64,000 bases of DNA from Cerioporus squamosus (taxonomy: Eukaryota > Basidiomycota > Agaricomycetes > Polyporales > Polyporaceae), in contig JABYQS010000104.1 in assembly GCA_022592435.1 (NCBI GenBank), positions 1 to 64,000 of the forward strand, read 5' to 3'. Under the pieces are notes generated by a model. The model searched no databases. It saw only the letters and a list, made by a program, of their open reading frames with translations, and was not told the origin of the DNA. Of this stretch, positions 1 through 10,413 are shown piece by piece. The position numbers were made by a program, and so were the translations under genes. The stretch's first letter is position 1. The number at the start of each line of letters is the position of its first letter.

Positions 1-1726
1 CGTTAGCTTTGGTACGGGATCTGCTGGTCCTGCATTCTTCGGACTCGGCCTTCGGGACACGCTCTTGGTCCTTCTGGTCGTTGACCTGATGTATGTCGTA
101 TGGCAGGATATCCGAAACCGCTACCGATGGCTGACAAGTGCAATAAAGCTCTTGCGCCATACCAGCGTACTTGTGAGTTGTCTGCGACCAACGAAACCAT
201 CAGAACGGTGTATGTAGTTTGATACGACGCCTGGAAGCGCGATCTTTGGCCCCAAGCTCGGCATGAGGTCGATGATTGTCGCGCGTTACTCATGGGGGTA
301 CGTCTTTGGTCAATGTCCCTTCGAGTAGTACTTACAACTCTCCACAAACGGCAGATACTTTGGATCTATCATTCCGAGCGCCTTCACCGTCTTCTCGATG
401 GAAGGGTTCTTGATTCTCAATTGCATCATAGGTGGTCAGACACTTGCCAGTGTGTCTGACCGCCTCGACGACACCCTTGGCATCGTCATTATAGGTGTCA
501 TCTCTCTCGCGGTGCGTGTGGTAGGACTCCTTAATTACCTGGCGGAATCTCAACCTTGTCTAGGTTACCTTCTTCGGGTATCGTGTGATACACTGGTGGG
601 TTTCCCTGGAGGTTCCTGCGGACGGACGAACTTAGTCGCACTGCTACTATAGGTACGAAACGATAGCCTGGATCCCCAGTGCGATCACTTTCATCGTCAT
701 GCTGGGCGTCGGTGGGAAGCACCTCGGGAGCAACATCCCGCCCGACCCACCAGCATCTGCGGCAACGATTGTGTCCTTCGGCACCACGATCGCGTCCAGT
801 GTCATCAGTTGGTGCATAATGACGTCTGACTACGGGGTGTACCACACCAGCAAGGCCTCCAGGTTCGTATGTTTCCTCTCTTTGCGGCACTCGAATTGCT
901 ACTGATGTCGCCTGGCAGCATGAGAGTGTTCTTGTACAGCTACGTCGGTTTCCTGACAGCGAGTGTGAGTGGTCCTTGCGACGGAACCGCCATACTTTGC
1001 TGACGGCCGAGGTTGTCAGCTCTGCGGACATATGCTCGGCGCGGCCTTCGCAGCAGCCGCTCCTGCGGTACCGTCTTGGGACGCTGGTTTCGACAATGGC
1101 AACAGCGTCGGCGGGTTGGTTGCCGCCGTCCTCGCACCGGCAGGTGGATTTGGGAAGTTCCTGACGGTGCTTATCGCGCTGTTCATCCCGAGCACTTGCG
1201 CTCCGACCATGTACACGTTCGCGTCGAGCTTCATGACGATCCATGCATGGTTCGCTCTTGTTCCGCGCTACGTGTACGCATTCATCTCGACAGTCATGTA
1301 AGTCTCGAGTGAGCCCCCCTGTCGACATCACTCGCTAATGTCATCTTGTAGACTAATTCCGGTTGCGATACTCGGAGCTGCCCACTTCTACGACACCTTC
1401 GTCGACATCATGAACGTCATAGGATACTGGAGCACTGTCTTCGCTGCCATAGTCATCGTGGAGCACCTCGTCTTCCGCAAGAACGATTGGACACGTTACG
1501 ACCTCTCGCATTGGTGCACGGCGCGATACCTTCCTCCCGGTATTGCCGCCATCCTGGCTTTCCTATGTGCTTGTGGTATCATTGTGCCTTGCATGGCACA
1601 GGCGTGGTACAGCGGTCCCATAGCGAACGCCGGACCGGGGATATCGGGGTCCTAGTAGGCTTTACACTGACAGCTGTCTTGTATCCCGTATTTAGGGGGT
1701 TAGAGCGGACGCTGTCTGGCAGATAG
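1..1726 (+). CDS. Purine-cytosine permease (NCS1 family), 5' end outside the window
   Basis: Proton-coupled importer of cytosine/purines in the plasma membrane (family knowledge). The window opens inside an early transmembrane segment with the family motif GPAFFGLGLRD. Then come AIFGPKLG and a Y-[SG]-rich stretch, several hydrophobic helices (about 355-510, 650-860, 1030-1300, 1350-1620) and the usual C-terminal GDIG...YP..RGLE ending at the TAG at 1724-1726. The exons include a 24-nt microexon (149-172) reading SCAIPAYF across its borders. The reading frame breaks once near 1634-1640: the frame reading IANAGPG continues as GDIGVLVGF only if one base is missing. The conserved residues resume exactly after the break, so a sequence error is more likely than a dead gene. 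The substrate cannot be fixed from sequence. Confidence 0.88.
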
Positions 1727-1823
1727 ATTGATGACTGCAGCTACCTCCACAGATATGTAACATCGTTCAAGCTGGTGTTGAACGATGTCTAGAGCATGTG
1801 CGTGTACCATGCATACGTAGTGG

Positions 1824-4214
1824 TCATAGCTTGTGCCTGTATCCAAATGATCCTACAGATGGCGTTCTAGCGCGCAGTCGGAGCGGGAGTATGTGCTCAT
1901 ATGCATGTACGATCCACTGCGCGATGTAGTGAGCAACATGAGGAACAGCAGGCCAAATTCAACCATTGAATGGAACTCACCTCGCATGCAAGAGGCCGCG
2001 TATCGCGTGGGTCGATGATCTCGTCAATGCCAAAGGCATGAGCGGTACGTATGGGATCCCTTATATCCTCAAACTGCGCGAGAAGGTCCTTGAGCATCTG
2101 CTCACGCGCCACTGGTGAGGGTGCGCTGTCAAGCTGGCGCTTGTAGGCGGCCTCGACACCACCTTCCAGGGGTAAGCTTCCCCAATCTCCAGACGGCCTA
2201 CGCAAATTCTCGTCAACACCACGGTAAAGGCGGATGCATCAGCATATGCGTACCATGCTACGCGCGTGTTCACACCATTATCAGGGTCTGAAAGCGTGCC
2301 ACCAGCCACGCCAAAGGACCGTCGCAGGACCACGGTGTAGATCGGTATTGTTGCATAATAGAGCGCAGCCATGACAGAAGCACCATGGCGGATGGTCGCG
2401 GCACGTTCAGCAGCGGACCCTTCGGTATGCGTAGCGTGAGACCTCAATAGGCGTGGCGCAGGGAGAGTGAGTACCTACCGATGGCGAAACCGGGCTGGTC
2501 AACCAAGTTCAGAATTGGGATCCTGAGATCAATCAGCTCCAGTCGCGATGAACAGGGAAGCAAGATTATGTGCGTACCCGAAGAGCTCGCAGAGGTTGAT
2601 GAAACGCGTTGTTTTCTGGCTTCCCAGGGCATCCAGGGCGCCGCCTCCGACGGTGCAGTCACTCGTCAAAACCCCGACGGGTCTGCCGTGAAGCCGAGCA
2701 AAACCAGTCACCATGCATGTGCCCCATGTGGCTCCAATCTCGAAGAACGAGGTCTGCCGTTCCTGGGGAAGGTCTTCCGCAGAGATATATGACGGTGAGT
2801 CCACGTCAACGATCAACCGGACGAGCTTGCGGATGTCGTAGGCTCGTGCCCGTCTGCGCGGAATGATACTGATGAGGTCCTCTTCACGCCGTTCGGCGGG
2901 ATCAGAGGAAGGGTGGGCGAGCGGCAGGGTGAAGACAGAAGAGGGTAGGAATGACAGGAAGGCACGGATCTGGCGGAAGGCGTCCAGCTCGGAGGTGGCG
3001 ACGTTGTCGACAGTACCGTTGCGTCCATGAATCTCCCATCCGCCGAGCTGTTCCTTGTCGAGCTCTTCGAACGTAGCGTGCCTGACCACTGGCGGTCCTG
3101 CTGCAAACAGCTTGACGTGAAATCAGGGTCTTGAGGGAAACATGCTGTGAGGACCGTCACACATACCTGGCTGACGCCCTTCACCATCACACTGTTTCAA
3201 CATGATGTCAAAGCGATGAAGTGAAAGCGAACAAGGAAATATCTACCTGAAGTGGCTGACGACAGCTTTGGCTGATGCCAAACCAACCACTGGGCCTAGT
3301 AGAGCACTAGCAACAGGGATGACCGTCATCGCTATCAACCCCTTATCCATGCCGGCCATATGAGGGATATATGTCCTTCCTATGGACAAGTCTGTGTGGG
3401 TATGTTGAGCAGGGACTCGCGGGCAACAGGTGATACATACACTGAGCAACGCTTCCACCCCCGCTTGAGCCGTCAAGCAGACGAACCTGTGTTGCGTGAG
3501 CAACTGTAGCCTTTGCAGCATTGTGTGCCAGAATAACGTACGAGAGGAACCTTGTGCTTGATAGCGAGAGCCTACGTTGTCCTCCGGACATCAGACTATG
3601 CTCGTAACACTGATGACAATCGTACCTCGCCAAAGGCGGCCTTTCCCTGGATTCCTCCATCCGCATGACCTCCACGCACGCTGAAGTCATCGGCGGTGAC
3701 ATACACCTTTCTTTCGTTGACTTTGCCTGACCCGATGATCATGTTGCTGCTCGAGCCAGTCAGGACCTTTCCCTGCGCGACATCCAGAATAACACTCACG
3801 CAGGCACAAACTCCTTCAGCTCTCCTGTCTTCTCGTCAATGATGGGCTTGCCGGTGACCGAGCCGACCTCATGGAACGACCCCGAGTCGAGGAACAGGTC
3901 GAGCCGTTCCCGCACCCAGAGCTTTCCTTGCTTCTTCTGCCGTGCATATCCAGCATTGTCTGGGTTCGGAGTTTGTATGATACGCTGCACATTCCTGAGG
4001 TTGGCAACAGAATGCTGCGAATGCCAATATTGTGGTAGTGAGCGAAGGGGAGCGCAAGCGAAGCAGCGGATGCGGGCAAGATGCGGGGGAGTACCTTCCA
4101 GGTCACACCGTCGTCCGGCTCGGACTCGCCCGCCACAGGGCCGCGCGACTTGTCCTCCACCACCGTGCTCTCGTGTTGTGACTGCTGCTGCTGGCCTGGT
4201 GGACGCTTCGACAT
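1824..4214 (-). CDS. Acyl-CoA carboxylase, carboxyltransferase (beta) subunit
   Basis: Transfers CO2 from biotin to an acyl-CoA. About 570 residues over roughly eleven exons. Visible family blocks in order: KLWVRERLDLFLDSGSFHEVG (near 3900), the TADDFSVRGGHADG block (about 3680), the oxyanion-type loop GSSGGGSVAQ (about 3460), QLFAAGPPVV (about 3100), the second oxyanion region IPILNLVDQPGFAIG (about 2490), GVAGG (about 2310), and the C-terminal PSGDWGSLPLEGG, EDIRDPIRTAHAFG and IIDPRDTRP. The start was chosen at 4214 because the first exon then joins the conserved region in frame. The N-terminus is acidic and Gln-rich, not a mitochondrial presequence. The nucleotide-binding blocks differ from canonical methylcrotonyl-CoA carboxylase beta, so the substrate is left open. 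It is divergent to its partner subunit at 4420. Confidence 0.88.
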
Positions 4215-4419
4215 GGTTCAACGACTCGCACTGCGCTATCCGGACGTGGATAGGAACTCCTGAATATACGCACGGTCACGATGGTCGCCCGCTTTGTCGT
4301 AACCCGGCGTACCGATGTCGAATCACGGGTCTACAAGCCTCGGGCCCGGGTTATGCTTACTACCACCACCTCTCAGGACTTCAAACCTCAGACCACGACC
4401 GGACGTGTTTGTTGGAGAC
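4215..4419. promoter_or_regulatory. Shared divergent promoter of the acyl-CoA carboxylase pair
   Basis: About 205 bp separate the two predicted start codons, which point away from each other. Both 5' leaders and both promoters must lie here or overlap the first exons. No clear TATA box is seen. The arrangement suggests co-regulation of two subunits needed in fixed ratio; this is inference from layout. Confidence 0.5.
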
Positions 4420-6700
4420 ATGGCTGCGCTGAAGGTGCTGATCGCGAACCGCGGTGAAAGTGAGTGTCCTACGATGGCTAGATGCATGCAAGTTATCAAG
4501 CTTCCCTCAATCCTGCAGTCGCAATTCGCATATGTCGCTCCGCGACTGAGCTTGGGTGGCGGACAGTTGCGCTGTACACGGAGAAGGACGTGTCACACGC
4601 CTTTTATGCGGATGAAGCCGTCCTGTTGGACTCCCCAGCGCAATACACGGACCCGGAGCATATCGCGGGTATAGCGCGTCAGTGAGTGCTTCATGTACAC
4701 TTATGCAGGGGCTGGTGGAAATGGTGTTCTTGTGTCCCATAGGACGGGATGCACCCATGTACATCCAGGATATGGCTTTCTGAGCGAGAGCCCCAAGTTT
4801 GCGTCGCTCTTCCGTCAAACTCCTTCGTCTCCGATCACCTTCATTGGACCGTCGGTGGAGACCCTCAAGGTTGCATCTGACAAGATGCTGTCTCGCGAAC
4901 TCGCAGCCTCCCTAAGGGTGTCCGTCGCTCCTGGCATGCGGGTATCTTCTGTCGACGATGTGCACCAATTCGTCGCCCGCTCGAGCAGTCACGCATACCC
5001 CGTTATCATCAAGGCCCTGGACGGAGGAGGAGGACGCGGAATCCGCATCGCGAACAGCGCCAGTGACGTTGCTGATGCGTATGAACGCTGCCTGGGCGAG
5101 AGCCCGTCAAAACAGATCTTCGTGGAGAAAGCGCTGGTTGGTCCAGGGTGGAAGCATGTCGAGGTCCAGATCGTCGGCGACGGACGGGGAGACGTTGCAC
5201 ACTTATGGGAACGGGAATGTAGTGTCCAACGCAGGTGTGCTATTCCGCAGGTCACTTGTGAGCCTAGCTGACCTGTACAGATTTCAGAAGATCGTCGAGG
5301 TTTGTCTTATGTCCTTCCTACAGTGAGCGGATCTGACCGAGATGGAAAAGGTGGCCCCATCGACCTTGCCGCGGGTAGCAGTGGAGCCATTGCTCGAGGC
5401 AGCCCTGAAACTTGCTCGTCATCTGCAGTATGCAGGGCTCGGTACCTTCGAGTTCCTCATCGACGCTCACTCTCACGAATGGGTCTTCCTTGAAGTGAAC
5501 CCTAGAATACAAGTTGAGCACACGGTCACAGGTGAGTCATATCTGTGGGGTTTCAGGCGTGTGACTGAAGGCAACCTTTGCACAGAGGAAATCATGGGTG
5601 TAGACCTCGTCCGCGTGCAACTCCTCCTCGCCACTCCTGGAACGCCCCTCGCAACAGTCCTCCCTCAACATACACGCTCATTTGTGTCACCCGTAGGATA
5701 CGCAGTACAGCTCCGACTTGTTGCTGAGGATCCTCATAACGACTTCCGTCTATCTCCTGGCACCATCAACCCTATAGACGTGTCGTGGCCCGCCGGAAAG
5801 GGCATCCGTGTCGACTCTTGGGTCTCTGCTGGACCCCACGCTGTTAATGCTAGCCTCGGATGGACTGTCGGCGTCGACTTCGACTCTCTACTAGCGAAAG
5901 TAATCGTGCATGGTGCAACCTTGGAGGAGGCCACGACCAGGGCGCTCAGAGCCGTGCGTGAGATCCGCGTGTCTGGCGATGTGAAGACCAACAGAGACCT
6001 CCTCGCTGGCATTGTAACACACCCAGACTGGCGAGGCGGAGCAGTGCATACCAAGTGGCTGGAGGAGCACCTCGACGAGATCCTTCATCTCGGCGAGTCC
6101 AAGCTACATAAGCGACATGATCATCTTGTATCCACGCCGACTTCCACGACAGCCTTCCCCGGTACATCCTCCACGCGCGCCACGGGTGCCGCTGGCACTG
6201 TACTCCTCCAGCCAGGGTCATCATTCCAGCTGTCTATATCTCCGGGAGGCCAGGGCGCCCAAGTGCCTATCCAGAAGCACAGTCTGGTCCTCTCTACAAT
6301 TGGTCACAACGCGTTCCCCGACCAACTCTCGGGAACGCTCACGACGTCGCTTACCCCTGGACCCCTTGCCTTCAACCTGACTCAAATCTCGACAGTCTCA
6401 ACATCCTCCCAGTTCGAATTCGCGAACCCGCAGGATCCCACCCACTTGTCCTGCCCGCTTGCGGGGAAGATCGTCGAACTTCACCCCGCTCTTTCGGCAT
6501 CGAGTACGGATAGCTTCATCCGCGCTGGTGAGGCGTTGATCGTGGTCAGTGTGATGAAGATGGAGAGTGTAGTGAATGCACCCTTCAGCGGTAAGGTGTC
6601 GAGGCTCGGCAAGGGGATCGAGGTTGGTGCTGTTGTCCCGGAAGGCAGTTTGGTTTGTGTCTTGGACGGGCAGAGTGCCGGCGCTGTGGCGAAGCTGTAG
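4420..6700 (+). CDS. Acyl-CoA carboxylase, biotin carboxylase/biotin carrier (alpha) subunit
   Basis: ATP-dependent carboxylation of biotin, feeding the beta subunit encoded divergently next door. About 670 residues. The first exon gives KVLIANRGE and splices to IAIRICRSA. Then follow HVHPGYGFLSESP, the ATP-grasp glycine loop GGGGRGIRI, ECSVQRRFQKIVE and EVNPRIQVEHTVTEEIMG (catalytic region), the biotin carboxylase C-terminal domain with LAEDPHNDFRLSPG, and finally a biotinyl domain with VMKMESV at about 6550, the Lys being the biotin site. I prefer the ATG at 4420, directly before the conserved N-terminus. In-frame 4315 would add about 35 residues, and 4281 is in another frame. With 4420 there is no mitochondrial presequence, matching the partner. 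No frame breaks were seen. Confidence 0.9.
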
Positions 6701-6975
6701 ATACGTTGTCATCCAAGATGCTCTTGCGTGGTGTACTATAGGAAGTATCGTACTGTAGACTGTTCTGCGCGGTCAACGAAGAAAGCTCTCGAAGGTGCGC
6801 GCGACGCGACGCGCTGGCGGTGTCGCACGTGACCGCGGTAGAGCTACGTGTTCACCGAGGGTGATGAGGTCACCGCCAGCAACGTTGTCCTTGACCGCCA
6901 CCGCCGTCTGCTGTTCTTGCTTGTATTTCTAGTCTCTGGTATCCTTGGTTAACTTGTCAGTCCTCCACCTGCAAC

Positions 6976-7950
6976 ATGTCGCTCGTCGATGAGATTATGA
7001 AGATTCCGCCGGTCACCCGTTTCCTGTGCGGGTCGCTGTTGGGCGTGTCCTTACCGATGATGATGCAAATCGTGTCGCCGTATAAGTTGCTGTTTGTGAG
7101 GGAGTTGGTGACGCAGCGGTATGAGGTGAGTATTAGTTATGGCCCTGTGCTTCTGGGGCTAACTAGTATGTGTAGATCTGGCGAGTGTTCACGAGCTTCT
7201 TCATAGGAGGTACGCCCGCTTGTACGTGCGTGAAGGACTCAAGTATTCATTCATGGTTGTGTCCTTCGTAGGCTCGGGCATCAACTTCATCTTCGACCTT
7301 GCCATGACATAGTGCGTATGCGTGGATTCTGGTGCGACTACGAGTACTGACAAACAGTGTTGAAGTCGAAACTCGGATGACCTGGAGTCAAGGCATTACG
7401 CCGGTCGCTCCGCTGATTATGCGTGGCAGCTCATCCTGGCAGCCGCGGGGATCCTTGTACGTCTTACCCAGTCTCTACTAGTTGCATGCACTCACCGCTA
7501 CCCGTCGCCGTCATGCGTTGACAGGCCCTGAACATCCCCCTCCGCACCTTCGTGCACACACGCGCACTCCTCATCGCGCTCACCTACGTGTCCTCTTCGC
7601 TCGCCCCGGCCGGGACGCAAACCTCGTTCTTCGGGCTCCTGACCATCCCCGCAAAGTACCTGCCGTACGTGTTCGTGGCGATGGACTTCCTCATGGGCGG
7701 TCCGTCCGCAGCGGCGGTCAGCATCTCCGGCGCGGTCGTGGGCCACCTTTGGTGGTGGGGCGTATGGCACACTGGCTCGCTCCGGGCCTGGGGAAGCGCA
7801 CCAGCGTGGTTGCGGTCGCTGATGGGCCAGCGGGGAGGCGTTGCGGGTGCGGTGAACATGGGTGGTGTGCACGTTATTCCTCCGAGAAGAGAAGCTGCGA
7901 GGACCACGGGTGGTACCAACTGGGGTCCGGGTCGCAGGCTCGGGGATTGA
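6976..7950 (+). CDS. DER1: Derlin (Der1-like) ER membrane protein
   Basis: Rhomboid-like pseudoprotease of the ER membrane that helps retro-translocate misfolded proteins (family knowledge). The start MSLVDEIMKIPPVTRFL and the following segments are typical: RYEIWRVFTSFFIG spliced to GSGINFIFDLAMTYRNS, then HYAGRSADYAWQLI. A long last exon (7526-7950) carries the remaining membrane helices, including GLLTIPAKYLPYVFVAMDFL and a GHLWWWGVW motif, and ends in a Gly/Arg-rich cytosolic tail (TNWGPGRRLGD). Five exons, about 245 residues, the usual Derlin length. All splice joints keep frame. It lies tandem to the acyl-CoA carboxylase alpha gene with a 275 bp gap holding a GC-rich stretch. Confidence 0.9.
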
Positions 7951-8812
7951 GGCCTGAGACTTGAGGGAGGCTATTGACGTTCCCGTGCGGTAGTCTCGGT
8001 AGCTGTGAGCCGACTCCCCTCCTATCCTTCATCCTTGACTTCCAAACTGACAGTCGGTAGACAGTGCTATGTTGCGGTGTCAATTGTGCTATTTACGGAG
8101 TAATATCGCTCTCAAATTCTTGCAACCCATCGCTAGACTGATGTTCCGTTGGCACGCCGAGTTCCGCTGGAATATGCGCGACTGGCAGGAACCCCTCAAG
8201 CAAGAAGTAGCGGCTCAAACTTCCCGACAGTTGGGCACCTTGTGTCCTTGAGGTGCGGTGTCAATGTACGCCTGGCTCTTGCCAGCGTGCTGCGTAACCA
8301 ACGTTTGAAGACGACTGCCTCCGCTGTGGCCAGACGCAAAAATCGCGCAGCTTCGAATCCTGACTGGCGCTCACCCGTCCAGTGTTCTGGGCTGGACGCG
8401 AGAGCAGGGTTATGGACCGGTGAGGCGATCTGGGGTGCATACGTGCGTGCGTGAGATTTGCTACGGGACACGAGGCGGTCGACGGGCGTTCGGTTGGTCT
8501 CGCTGTCCACTGACATTGTTTTGCAGAACGACGCCGTTGTAGGTCCACATATTATGGCATTCCATGTCAATGTCTATTTTGCCCAGTGGACTCTATGCGA
8601 CACTGCAAAGGCTAAGTTAGTCTGCGGCGGAATGAGCGCAACCAGATCTTGGTCACCTCAACGGCAGCTGCCGCCACAAACTGCGGACTGAACAAACCGC
8701 GCGGCTCACCACGCTACACATACACTTCTCGCTTCCTTCGCCCCACGAAGCGAAATGAAGTCTTCTCATGATTCCGTTCCGTCTCCCCACACGGCCCCGC
8801 GCCGCGTTGCCC
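7951..8812. other. Intergenic region, no gene recognised
   Basis: Convergent gap between the Derlin and URA5 3' ends. Short open frames exist on both strands, but none has a recognisable motif or plausible intron structure. It will contain both 3' untranslated regions. Confidence 0.5.
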
Positions 8813-9556
8813 TCACGCGGCATCCTTCGCGCCAAACTCATCATAGTACGCCTTCATCTTCTCCAGCTCCTCCGTCCGGCCATTGTCTTGCAGCCACGAC
8901 ATGAGATTCTGCATCGTGAGGATCGTCGGCACGCGACCTTTGCCCCCGAGCAGCTCCTCCACCTCCGCGATCGTGCTCCTGCCTGCCTTTCCCAGCTCCT
9001 GGCGATCCAGCAGAAGTACCGCGCCAACGACCTCTCCGCCCTCGCGCTGTACGATGTCTATCGCGCCCCGGATCGCGGTCCCGGCCGTCGCAACGTCGTC
9101 CAGGATCACGACACGCTTGCCCCTGACAGGCGTGCCCACCGTGACGCCTCCCTCGCCGTGGTCCTTCGCCTCCTTGCGATCGTACGCGAACCCTACGTCG
9201 ATCTTGTGTTCGCGGTGCAGGAGGAGCGCGGTGCCCGCCGCGAAGGGGATGCCCTTGTACGCCGGGCCGAAAAGGACGTCGAACTCTGGGAGCCCGGGCG
9301 AGGCCTTGAGTGCCGCGGCGATCGTCGCTGCGTATGCAGAGCAGAGGGTGTCGAGGACGGGTCCTGACGCGAGAAGACCCGCGTTGAAGAAGTACGGAGA
9401 CAAGCTGCGTTCGCGCGCGCATGAGAGTCATGTTTAGGGGATCGGCGTGCAGGGTGGTACAGACCGGCCTGATTTGAGCGTGAATGTACCGAACATCAGC
9501 GCGCCGGCTGACAGACTGTGCTCGATGAGCTCTGTCTGGTACTTCTGGAGCGACAT
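8813..9556 (-). CDS. URA5: Orotate phosphoribosyltransferase
   Basis: Makes orotidine-5'-phosphate from orotate and PRPP in pyrimidine synthesis; soluble dimer. Two exons. The first starts MSLQKYQTELIEHSLSAGAL (ATG at 9554-9556) and ends FTLKSGR. After one intron the second begins LSPYFFNAG. The long exon carries FGPAYKGIPFA, a DRKEAKDHGEGG loop with catalytic Lys/His residues, and the PRPP-binding motif VVILDDVATAGTA. It ends at the TGA complementary to 8813-8815. About 225 residues, the normal fungal size, with no frame problem. A tRNA-Arg gene lies about 120 bp upstream on the other strand. Confidence 0.95.
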
Positions 9557-9674
9557 CGTACAGACGACTTAGATGGAGGTTGCAATACAAGGTGCACGCG
9601 CGCGCAACGGAGGCAAGCTGGTAGGATGTCAGTACCTATCGGCTCATATAGCGCGCGGGTAAATTCGCAGCATG

Positions 9675-9780
9675 GCCGCGTGGCGTAATGGAAGCGCGTC
9701 TGACTACGAAGACCGCAGGGTTCATCCCTGGGGAAGCTCACGTGATCAGGAGGCCGCAGGTTCGACCCCTGCCGTGGTCA
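9675..9780 (+). tRNA. tRNA-Arg (anticodon ACG) with a 34-nt intron
   Basis: Acceptor stem GGCCGCG pairs with CGTGGTC (two G-U pairs), with discriminator A at 9780. D-arm TGGCGTAATGGAAGCGCG. Anticodon stem TCTGA/TCAGG with loop CTACGAA, anticodon at 9707-9709. T-arm GCAGG-TTCGACC-CCTGC. A 34-nt insertion (about 9711-9744) sits one base 3' of the anticodon, the canonical site of nuclear tRNA introns. A short T-run (9784-9787) follows as a Pol III terminator. The loop CTACGAA is the usual arginine ACG loop of fungi. Confidence 0.9.
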
Positions 9781-10413
9781 TGCTTTTCGAGGACAGTTGC
9801 TTGTTTTGCTCCAGCAATGCACACCGTTATAACTTACAACAGTACGCAAGGCTCCCGGAGGTACAGTAGTGTCTGCCAGGTAAGATGAGTTCGCTGACCA
9901 CCGGATGTAAAAGCCGAGATCTGTGGCGATTCGCGCGCGCGGTTAGATGTCGGTCATTGTGGCGCTCCTGTTTCTGCACCATACCACCACCTGCGTTGAA
10001 CCAGAACCGTCCTTCTGCGACACGGTGAGTCCTCGAGTGCTCTCTATCCTCCATCTGTGAACGTTCAGTACCTGACCCGTGCTGCACTCGAGATGAACCC
10101 TCGGTTGGAGCGGAAGACCGAGTAACCCAGATCCCAGCGACAGCTGTCTTCGGATCTTCCGCAACTCTGACATCCTCGCCTAAGCGTTCCGAGCCCCGAG
10201 CTTTCGCACCCTCGACAGGAACACGCCCGGTTCTCGCTGGCCATCTATTACTGTACTTCTCGTCACGACGATACCACATGAGGATCCAACGAGGTTGGTA
10301 CCCTCGCTTCCTCAGATTGCGGAACACTCAAGTTTAGCTCCGCTATCTAGGCCGCTCGAACGCACCTACTTGTAACCCCTCCACCCCCGGCTGACCTCCT
10401 AGCAACATCGGAC
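9781..10413. other. Intergenic region upstream of the K+ channel gene
   Basis: Pol III terminator of the tRNA, then the presumed promoter and 5' leader of the channel gene, with a C-rich stretch just before its ATG. A 166-residue minus-strand open frame here has no motif and atypical composition; I do not call it a gene. Confidence 0.5.

Noticed and set aside
531..1331. 266-residue open frame on the minus strand
   Set aside because: Antisense to the permease exons; composition mirrors the coding strand and it has no family motif.
4281..4422. Alternative upstream start for the biotin carboxylase subunit, giving a mitochondrial presequence
   Set aside because: ATG 4281 is out of frame with the conserved start, and ATG 4315 adds a segment without a convincing presequence. 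Kept only as alternatives.
1824..6700. Calling the pair methylcrotonyl-CoA carboxylase (leucine pathway)
   Set aside because: Subunit architecture fits, but the beta-subunit blocks and missing presequences do not match the canonical enzyme, so the substrate is left open.
9827..10327. 166-residue minus-strand open frame between the tRNA and the K+ channel
   Set aside because: No motif, no introns where neighbours have many, and it overlaps the likely channel promoter.
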